A stretch of 18,561 nucleotides of DNA from Clostridia bacterium (lineage in GTDB: Bacteria; Bacillota_A; Clostridia; Oscillospirales; QAKW01): contig JAFQKO010000058.1 of NCBI GenBank assembly GCA_017396865.1, positions 1 to 18,561 of the forward strand, given 5' to 3'. Positions 12,842-18,561 of the stretch are shown one piece after another. A program made the translations under genes and the position numbers. The notes beneath the pieces were generated by a model. That model was not told the origin of the DNA, did not search any database, and saw only the letters and a list, made by a program, of their open reading frames with translations. Position 1 is the first letter of the stretch. Every line of letters begins with the position of its first letter.

Positions 12842-14125
12842 ATGGTTGATATTCAGAAAATGCGCGAGATGCTTAACCGCAACCGTGCGGAGGTTGAAGC
12901 CCGCATCGAGCGGGATATCGAGCAAAACCGCAAGGGCGATTTTGAATTGACCGCCCCTGCAGGGGCTACGGTAGAGATCTGCCAGCTCGACCATGATTTC
13001 ACCCTCGGCGGCAACCTCTTTATGCTGGATCAGCTTGAAACGGCAGAAAAGAACGAAAAATATAAGCGGCATTTTGCAAACTGTTTCAATACGGCCACCA
13101 TCGGCTTTTATTGGGATACCTTAGAGCCGGAGGAGGGCAAGCCCCGCTATGCGGCGGATAGCCCCTTTATCTATCGTCGCCCGCCCATCGACCCCTGCGT
13201 GGAGTTCTGCGAGCGAAACGGAATTACCCCCAAGGCTCATTGCCTCAACTACGATCATTTCGTGCCCGAATGGGTGAAGGGTCGTTCCGTTCCCGAGGTC
13301 AAGGAGGCGCTGATCAAGCGCTTTCAATCCCTCTCGGAGCGGTATGCCGACCGCATTCCCTGCTGGGAGGTCTTTAACGAGCTGTTGATCCAAAACGGGT
13401 CTACGCCCTTTTACGACGCCGATGATATCATGAGCTGGTCCTTTGAGCAGGCAGTGCGGTATTTCCCGCACAATACGCTGATGATGAATGAATCCAACTA
13501 TCCCATCTTCGCGAATAAGCATCTGCGGCAGAATGTGGCGAATTGCCGCAATCCGTATTTTATGCTCTGCGAAAAGGCGCTGGCAGAGGGCTGCCGTGTG
13601 GATGCCATCGGCATGCAGTTCCATTTCTTCGTCGGCGAGGAGGTGGCGGTCGACGGCGCAAAGATGTTCTACGACCTGAAGCATCATCTGGCGGTATTGG
13701 ATCAGATGGCCAAGCTGGGCAAGCCCCTGCAGATCACCGAGATCACCTTCTCCGCCTATGAGGATACCGCCGAGGCCTATGCTTTTCAGGCCGAGGTACT
13801 GCGTACCTTCTATCGCCTTTGGTTCTCCCATCCCGCCATGGAGGGCGCCATCTATTGGAATCTGCCCGACGGTTATGCCTTCAACGCCGAGCCGGGTGAT
13901 TTCTCCGGCGGTGAGAATAAATACCGCGGCGGTCTGCTGGATTTCAATCTGGATCCCAAGCCCGCCTATACCGCCCTTTATGATTTGTTCCATAAGGAAT
14001 ACCATACCGAAGCGACCCTCACCGCCGATGAAAACGGCAAGGTGCAGTTCCGTGGCTTTTACGGAAAATATCGCGTGAAGATCAACGGCGAGGAACGCAT
14101 CGTTACGTTTAAGAGAGGAAAGTAA
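12842..14125 (+). CDS. GH10 endo-1,4-beta-xylanase-like enzyme, copy 1, cytoplasmic
   Basis: 427 residues. GH10 enzymes hydrolyse beta-1,4-xylan chains with retention. The acid/base Glu180 (WEVFNE) and nucleophile Glu300 (QITE) are in place, as are His133 (KAHCLNYD) and His261 (QFHF). The barrel spans about 75-385. An N-terminal beta-rich segment (about 30-70) precedes it, and a C-terminal beta domain of about 40 residues (388-427) follows. There is no signal peptide, so it should act inside the cell on imported oligosaccharides. I chose the ATG at 12842 because AAGGAG (12827-12832) lies 9 bases upstream; the frame is open to 12725, but that part lies within the RraA-like gene. Copy 2 follows after 1 base. 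Confidence 0.9.
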   Translation: MVDIQKMREMLNRNRAEVEARIERDIEQNRKGDFELTAPAGATVEICQLDHDFTLGGNLFMLDQLETAEKNEKYKRHFANCFNTATIGFYWDTLEPEEGKPRYAADSPFIYRRPPIDPCVEFCERNGITPKAHCLNYDHFVPEWVKGRSVPEVKEALIKRFQSLSERYADRIPCWEVFNELLIQNGSTPFYDADDIMSWSFEQAVRYFPHNTLMMNESNYPIFANKHLRQNVANCRNPYFMLCEKALAEGCRVDAIGMQFHFFVGEEVAVDGAKMFYDLKHHLAVLDQMAKLGKPLQITEITFSAYEDTAEAYAFQAEVLRTFYRLWFSHPAMEGAIYWNLPDGYAFNAEPGDFSGGENKYRGGLLDFNLDPKPAYTALYDLFHKEYHTEATLTADENGKVQFRGFYGKYRVKINGEERIVTFKRGK

Positions 14126-14126
14126 A

Positions 14127-15422
14127 ATGGAAAGAGTTGACCGATTTCGTGAATTTCTCTATCGCGACCGCGAGGAGATTGAGGCCCGTATTGAGCGGGA
14201 TATCGAGCAATACCGTAAAAATGATTTTACTTTAAACGTGCCTGCGGGTACGCAGGTGGAGGTCTTTCAGCTCGACCATGAATTTCAGCACGGCTCCAAC
14301 ATGCTTCAGCTCGATCAGTTTGAAACGGAGGAGAAGAACCGCCGCTATCGGGAACGCTTTAAAGAGGGCTTTAATCTGGCGACCATCCCGTTCTATTGGG
14401 ATGCGCTGGAGCCGGAGCAGGGCAAGCCTCGCTTCGCTGCCGATAGTCCCTTTATCTATCGCCGCCCGCCCATCGATCCTTGCCTTGAATACTGTGAGCA
14501 AAACGGCATTACGCCCAAGGCACACTGCCTCAACTACGATCGATTTTCTCCCGCATGGGTCAAGGGCCGCCCCGTATCGGAGGTCAAAAAGCTGCTGATC
14601 AAGCGGTTTGAGGAGCTTTCCGCGCGGTATGCCGACCGCATCCCCTGCTGGGAGGTATTCAACGAGCTGCTCTGTAAAAACGGCACCACCCCCTTCTACG
14701 ATGCCGATGATATGCCGCTTTGGTCTTTTAAGCAAGCGGAACGGCTGTTCCCTGCCAATGAGCTGATGACCAACGAATATACCGTCAATATTTTCTGCGA
14801 TAAAAAGGGCACGCAGCACGGCGCCAGCCGCCGCAATCCCTATTATATGCTCTGCGAGGGGCTGATCGGGGAGGGCGCTCGGGTGGATGCCATCGGCATG
14901 CAGTTCCATTTCTTTACCGATGCGGAAAATGCCGTTAAATATGCCAAGGGCTTATTTGATCTCAAGCATCATTTCGAGGTGCTGGATCGGTTTGCCAAGC
15001 TGGGCAAGCCGCTGCAGATCACCGAGGTGACTTTCCCCGCCTACGGCGGCACGCAGGAGGAATTTGAATTTCAGGCCGAGCTGGTGCGGATGTTCTATCG
15101 CGCTTGGTTCTCTCATCCTGCCATGGAGGGCGCAATCTATTGGAATTTGGCAGACGGCTATGCTTGGGGTGCCGAGCCGGGTGATTTCACCGCAGGTGAG
15201 AACCGCTACTACGGCGGTCTACTGGACTTTGATCTTAATCCCAAGCCCGCCTATGCCGCCATGTATGATCTGTTCCATAAGGAATATCATACCGAAGCAA
15301 CCCTCACCGCCGATGAAAACGGCAAGGTACGGTTCCGCGGCTTCTACGGCACCTATCGCATAAAGATCGGGGATGAGGAGAAGATCATCACCTTCAAGCG
15401 CAGCGGCGCAACTGAAATTTAA
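14127..15422 (+). CDS. GH10 endo-1,4-beta-xylanase-like enzyme, copy 2, cytoplasmic
   Basis: 431 residues, a tandem duplicate of the preceding gene. The two proteins align with hardly a gap, so the catalytic residues have the same numbers: Glu180 (WEVFNE) and Glu300 (QITE). The differences cluster in the region 186-236, which may line substrate subsites: copy 2 has NEYTVNIFCDKKGTQHGASR where copy 1 has NESNYPIFANKHLRQNVANC. The two may therefore prefer different decorations or chain lengths. Again there is no signal peptide, and the same C-terminal beta domain is present. The start is ATG, with AGAGGA (14113-14118) 8 bases upstream. It is the last gene of the operon and ends before a strong terminator. 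Confidence 0.9.
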   Translation: MERVDRFREFLYRDREEIEARIERDIEQYRKNDFTLNVPAGTQVEVFQLDHEFQHGSNMLQLDQFETEEKNRRYRERFKEGFNLATIPFYWDALEPEQGKPRFAADSPFIYRRPPIDPCLEYCEQNGITPKAHCLNYDRFSPAWVKGRPVSEVKKLLIKRFEELSARYADRIPCWEVFNELLCKNGTTPFYDADDMPLWSFKQAERLFPANELMTNEYTVNIFCDKKGTQHGASRRNPYYMLCEGLIGEGARVDAIGMQFHFFTDAENAVKYAKGLFDLKHHFEVLDRFAKLGKPLQITEVTFPAYGGTQEEFEFQAELVRMFYRAWFSHPAMEGAIYWNLADGYAWGAEPGDFTAGENRYYGGLLDFDLNPKPAYAAMYDLFHKEYHTEATLTADENGKVRFRGFYGTYRIKIGDEEKIITFKRSGATEI

Positions 15423-15429
15423 ACCAAAA

Positions 15430-15459
15430 CGGAAGTGTGAGCACCACACTTCCGTTTTT
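15430..15459 (+). terminator. Terminator of the xylanase operon
   Basis: CGGAAGTGTG (15430-15439) pairs perfectly with CACACTTCCG (15445-15454), followed by TTTTT. Confidence 0.9.
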
Positions 15460-15516
15460 ATATAATATTTGCGCTAAAAACCGCCAAAATAAAGGTGCAT
15501 TTTGGTACTTTCGCCG

Positions 15517-15545
15517 TTGACATCAATTTACAAACATGATAAAAT
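15517..15545 (+). promoter_or_regulatory. Promoter of the Na+-pump decarboxylase operon
   Basis: A perfect TTGACA (15517-15522), a 17-base spacer and TAAAAT (15540-15545). The first start codon follows about 50 bases downstream. Confidence 0.8.
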
Positions 15546-15594
15546 TTACTACAATGGAAAATGTGTGGAAATATCAGAAAGGAGGCAGAATGAT

Positions 15595-15942
15595 ATGTTG
15601 AATGCAGTATTAAAACTTGGTTCATCCACATCTACCGGAATGCAGGAACCTGAATCTTGGATGGTTGTTGTGTTAGGTGTCGGCATCGTATTCGTCGGCC
15701 TGATTTGCATCATTATTTTGTGTACAATCACCGGTAAGATCATCCCCGCACTTGAAAAATTGGGCAAGGAGAAGGCGGATGCCCCTGCGCCTGCAGCGCC
15801 TGTTGCAGCGCCGGCTGCCGCACCCGTCGCAGAAGCGATCCCCAACCGTCAGGAGCTGGTTGCAGCTATTTCCTGCGCGTTGGCAGAAGAGATGGGAACA
15901 GAAGTTTCCGCAATTCGTATTGTATCTTTGAAAAAAATATAA
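15595..15942 (+). CDS. oadG: Sodium-pump decarboxylase gamma subunit (OadG type)
   Basis: A 115-residue small subunit. It has one membrane helix at about 22-45, an Ala/Pro-rich linker at about 62-82 and a short cytoplasmic end. OadG-type subunits tether the soluble carboxyltransferase (alpha) to the membrane pump (beta) and stabilise the complex. I chose the ATG at 15595 because AAAGGAGG (15577-15584) lies 10 bases upstream; an open frame from 15502 runs across the promoter and has no ribosome site. It is first in an operon with biotin carrier, beta and alpha genes, which supports this role despite the low conservation of this subunit. Confidence 0.82.
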   Translation: MLNAVLKLGSSTSTGMQEPESWMVVVLGVGIVFVGLICIIILCTITGKIIPALEKLGKEKADAPAPAAPVAAPAAAPVAEAIPNRQELVAAISCALAEEMGTEVSAIRIVSLKKI

Positions 15943-15959
15943 GAGAGGAATTTTGAACC

Positions 15960-16343
15960 ATGAAAATGTATAAGGTTAATGTAAATGGCACTGTTTATGA
16001 AGTAACCGTAGAGGTGTTGGACGGCGTTCCCGCAGCTCCCGCTGCCCCTGCTGCCGCTCCCGCCGCTGCCCCCGCTCCCGCTGCCGAGCCCGCTCCCGCC
16101 GCTGCTCCCGCTCCCGCTGCTGCTCCTGCAGGCGGTGAGACCGTTGCTGCCCCCATGCCCGGCACCATTCTGTCTGTCAACGTTCAGAACGGCGCTGCCG
16201 TTAAGAAGGGCGACGTTCTCTTTGTTCTGGAAGCAATGAAGATGGAGAATGAAATCATGGCCCCCTGCGACGGTACTGCCTCCGGTGTGGCTGTTGCTCA
16301 GGGTGCTACCGTTTCCACCGGAGATGTTCTCTGCTATCTTTGA
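15960..16343 (+). CDS. Biotin carrier (biotinyl domain) subunit of the decarboxylase
   Basis: 127 residues. The biotinylation site is Lys94 in EAMKME, within a typical lipoyl/biotinyl fold at about 60-127. The N-terminal MKMYKVNVNGTVYEVTVE is the usual start of these carriers, and residues 24-58 are almost only Ala and Pro, a flexible arm. The biotin carries CO2 from the alpha subunit, where the carboxyl group is removed from the substrate, to the beta subunit, where decarboxylation drives Na+ out. The ribosome site AGAGGA (15944-15949) is 10 bases upstream. It is a separate protein rather than the tail of alpha, as in glutaconyl- and methylmalonyl-CoA decarboxylases and some oxaloacetate types. 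Confidence 0.92.
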   Translation: MKMYKVNVNGTVYEVTVEVLDGVPAAPAAPAAAPAAAPAPAAEPAPAAAPAPAAAPAGGETVAAPMPGTILSVNVQNGAAVKKGDVLFVLEAMKMENEIMAPCDGTASGVAVAQGATVSTGDVLCYL

Positions 16344-16362
16344 TCCGCGGAGGAACTGAACT

Positions 16363-17535
16363 ATGTGGGATGCTATAACTAACTTTTTGCAGCAGACCGG
16401 CTTTGCTATGTTTGGCGGCGATAATTGGAAATGCCTGATCATGATCGGCATCGCCTTTATCCTTGCATATCTGGCAATCGCTAAAAAGTTCGAGCCGTTG
16501 CTGCTGTTGCCGATCGCCTTCGGTATGTTGCTTACCAATCTGCCCGGCGCAGAGATGTTCCATGAGGAGCTTTTTGCGGGCGGTCACGTTCATTGGGGTG
16601 AGTTTGCGGACGGCGCAGGCTTGCTCGATTATCTGTACCTCGGTGTTAAGCTGGGTATCTACCCCTGTCTGATTTTCCTTGGCGTCGGCGCCATGACCGA
16701 TTTCGGTCCGCTGATCGCCAATCCCAAGAGCCTGCTGCTGGGTGCCGCTGCTCAGGTGGGCATTTTCGCCACCTTTATTGCTGCGATTTTGATGGGCTTC
16801 AATGGGGATCAGGCAAGCTCGATCGGTATCATCGGCGGTGCCGATGGACCTACGGCAATCTTCGTTACATCGAAGCTGGCGCCTGAGCTGCTCGGCCCTA
16901 TTGCTGTTGCCGCTTATTCGTATATGGCGCTGGTTCCGGTCATTCAGCCGCCGATTATGAAGGCGCTGACCACCAAGAAGGAGCGCCAGATTCGGATGGA
17001 AACCCTGCGCCCTGTCAGCAAAACCGAAAAGATCCTGTTCCCCTTCATTGTTACCGTCTTTGTGGCGTTGCTGGTTCCCTCGGCTGCTCCGCTGGTCGGT
17101 TGCTTGATGCTGGGCAACCTGTTCCGTGAATGCGGTGTTACCGAGCGTCTGAGCAAGACCGTTCAGAATGAGCTGATGAATATCGTTACCATCTTTTTGG
17201 GTGTTACCGTCGGTGCAACTGCTACTGCCGGCACCTTCCTGTCCTGGCAGACCATTAAGATCATTGTAATGGGTATCGTTGCCTTCGGTATGGGTACCGC
17301 AGGCGGTGTGCTGCTGGCCAAGTTTATGAATCTCTTCCTCAAGAAGAAGATCAACCCCTTGATCGGCTCTGCCGGTGTTTCCGCCGTTCCGATGGCTGCC
17401 CGCGTTTCTCAAACCGTCGGCCAAAAGGAGGATCCCGGCAACTTCCTGCTGATGCACGCCATGGGCCCCAACGTGGCAGGCGTTATCGGCTCTGCGATTG
17501 CGGCCGGTGTATTGATTGCAATATTTGGAGGTTAA
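16363..17535 (+). CDS. oadB: Na+-pumping decarboxylase beta subunit (OadB type)
   Basis: A 390-residue membrane protein with about nine or more helices that couples decarboxylation of carboxybiotin to export of Na+. The most conserved stretch, [17 protein letters not shown] (158-174), is present, with the essential Asp161. [20 protein letters not shown] (184-203) and [18 protein letters not shown] (365-382) are other strong family motifs that hold polar residues of the Na+ path. The length is within the family's normal range (about 370-430). The ribosome site GGAGG (16349-16353) is 9 bases before the ATG. It sits between the biotin carrier and alpha genes. The beta subunit alone does not tell which acid is decarboxylated. 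Confidence 0.95.
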   Translation: MWDAITNFLQQTGFAMFGGDNWKCLIMIGIAFILAYLAIAKKFEPLLLLPIAFGMLLTNLPGAEMFHEELFAGGHVHWGEFADGAGLLDYLYLGVKLGIYPCLIFLGVGAMTDFGPLIANPKSLLLGAAAQVGIFATFIAAILMGFNGDQASSIGIIGGADGPTAIFVTSKLAPELLGPIAVAAYSYMALVPVIQPPIMKALTTKKERQIRMETLRPVSKTEKILFPFIVTVFVALLVPSAAPLVGCLMLGNLFRECGVTERLSKTVQNELMNIVTIFLGVTVGATATAGTFLSWQTIKIIVMGIVAFGMGTAGGVLLAKFMNLFLKKKINPLIGSAGVSAVPMAARVSQTVGQKEDPGNFLLMHAMGPNVAGVIGSAIAAGVLIAIFGG

Positions 17536-17538
17536 TCC

Positions 17539-18561
17539 ATGGAAAAGAAACCGCTTTTTATAACCGATACCATTCTGAGAGATGCCCATCAGTCTCAGGC
17601 GGCCACCCGTATGCGGATCGACGACATGATCCCTGCATTGGAGCAGCTGGATGAGGTTGGCTATTGGTCTCTGGAATGCTGGGGCGGCGCAACCTTCGAC
17701 GTTTGTATGCGCTTCCTCAACGAAGACCCCTGGGAGCGTTTGCGCACCCTCAAAAAGTATATGCCCAAGACCAAGCTGCAGATGCTGCTGCGCGGTCAGA
17801 ACATCCTCGGCTATAAGCATTATGCCGATGACGTAGTTGAAAAATTTGTCGAAAAGTCCATCGAAAACGGTATCGACGTCATTCGTATCTTTGATGCGCT
17901 TAATGACGTTCGGAACGTGGAGCAGGCGATGAAGAGCTGTAAGAAATACGGCGGCATCTGCGAGGCTGCCATCAGCTATACCACCAGCCCCGTTCATAAT
18001 GAGGCTTATTTCGTTTCGCTGGCCAAGAATCTGGAGGATATGGGTGCCGACGTTATCTGTATCAAGGATATGGCCAACCTGCTGCTGCCGATGGATGCCT
18101 ATAGCCTCGTTAAAAAGCTGAAGGAAGAGGTTAAGGTTCCCATCCACCTGCATACTCATAATACCACCGGTACCGGTGATATGACCAACCTGATGGCCAC
18201 TTGGGCAGGCGTGGATATCGTCGACTGCGCCCTCTCTCCCATGGCAAACGGTACGGCTCAGCCCTCCACCGAAGCGATGGTTGCCACCCTGCAGGGTACC
18301 GACCGTGATACCGGCTTGGATCTCAATAAGCTCAGCGATATCGCAACCCATTTCCGCAGTGTTGCTGATAAGATGAAGGCAGAAGGCATCTTGGATCCCA
18401 AGGTGCTGAACGTAGATGCCAAAACCCTGCTGTATCAGGTGCCGGGCGGTATGCTCTCCAACCTGATCTCCCAGCTCAAGCAGATGGGTGCAGAGGATAA
18501 GTATTATGAGGCATTGGCAGAAATTCCCCGCGTCCGTAAGGACTTCGGTTATCCGCCCCTC
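17539..18561 (+). CDS. oadA: Oxaloacetate decarboxylase alpha subunit / carboxyltransferase, 5' part
   Basis: 341 residues are visible with no stop before the right edge. The protein is a DRE-TIM carboxyltransferase of the pyruvate carboxylase/oxaloacetate decarboxylase type, which moves the carboxyl group of oxaloacetate (or the reverse) to biotin. Visible signs are TILRDAHQS with metal ligand Asp15, ECWGGATFD (46-54), LLRGQNILGY (83-92), IRIFDALND (115-123), the lysine Lys176 in IKDMAN, metal ligands His205 and His207 (LHTHNTTG), and PSTE (242-245). This type differs from the acyl-CoA carboxyltransferases, so oxaloacetate rather than methylmalonyl-CoA is the likely substrate. The ribosome site GGAGG (17527-17531) overlaps the end of oadB. 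Whether it also has its own biotin domain cannot be seen here. Confidence 0.93.
   Translation, partial: MEKKPLFITDTILRDAHQSQAATRMRIDDMIPALEQLDEVGYWSLECWGGATFDVCMRFLNEDPWERLRTLKKYMPKTKLQMLLRGQNILGYKHYADDVVEKFVEKSIENGIDVIRIFDALNDVRNVEQAMKSCKKYGGICEAAISYTTSPVHNEAYFVSLAKNLEDMGADVICIKDMANLLLPMDAYSLVKKLKEEVKVPIHLHTHNTTGTGDMTNLMATWAGVDIVDCALSPMANGTAQPSTEAMVATLQGTDRDTGLDLNKLSDIATHFRSVADKMKAEGILDPKVLNVDAKTLLYQVPGGMLSNLISQLKQMGAEDKYYEALAEIPRVRKDFGYPPL

Noticed and set aside
15502..15594. N-terminal extension of OadG
   Set aside because: It crosses the -35 and -10 boxes, and AAAGGAGG precedes ATG 15595.
16306..18351. A 681-residue open frame on the minus strand
   Set aside because: It runs antisense over oadB and oadA, which show strong family motifs in their own frames. 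Its protein is rich in His, Gln, Gly and Asn without known motifs, and it has no ribosome site. It is a by-product of codon bias.

Overview
The window looks like chromosomal DNA of an anaerobic gut-type Clostridia (Firmicutes). The evidence is strong AGGAGG-type ribosome binding sites before almost every gene, sigma-A promoters of the TTGACA-17-TATAAT type, a DUF5685-DnaJ gene pair, a Na+-pumping decarboxylase operon and GC-rich coding regions. One gene, the Fic protein at 697-1761, is visibly AT-richer than its neighbours and may have been acquired. I cannot name a genus.

Layout from left to right. (1) The 3' part of a PHP-domain phosphoesterase-like gene, then a Fic-family AMP-transferase-type gene with its own promoter. 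(2) A 566-base stretch without protein genes (1762-2327). It holds two divergent, self-contained transcription units: a leftward RNA of about 300 nt with a duplicated 18-nt module, and a rightward RNA of about 115 nt. I recognise neither. (3) A leftward operon for 2-keto-3-deoxygluconate (KDG) use: MFS transporter, KDPG aldolase and KDG kinase. (4) A leftward cytoplasmic-looking amidase, then a rightward operon of DUF5685, J-domain and zinc-ribbon membrane proteins, then a leftward small-multidrug-export family protein. (5) An AraC-type regulator facing a rightward sugar-acid/xylan operon: enolase-superfamily sugar-acid dehydratase, SDR dehydrogenase, RraA-like protein and two tandem GH10 xylanases without signal peptides. 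The dehydratase mRNA has a heavily structured leader, and a direct-repeat element lies between the dehydratase and the SDR. (6) A Na+-pumping oxaloacetate-decarboxylase-type operon in the order gamma, biotin carrier, beta, alpha; the alpha gene runs off the right edge.

How the parts may fit. Two GH10 enzymes without export signals would cut imported xylo-oligosaccharides, probably (glucurono)xylan fragments. The enolase-superfamily protein would dehydrate a sugar acid to a 2-keto-3-deoxy acid. The nearby kdgA/kdgK operon would take KDG to pyruvate and glyceraldehyde-3-phosphate, and the Na+ pump disposes of C4/C3 acids with energy capture. The link between these blocks is inferred from gene families and proximity. 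The least explained part of the window is the divergent RNA pair at 1803-2320, followed by the hairpin-rich leader at 9484-9623.
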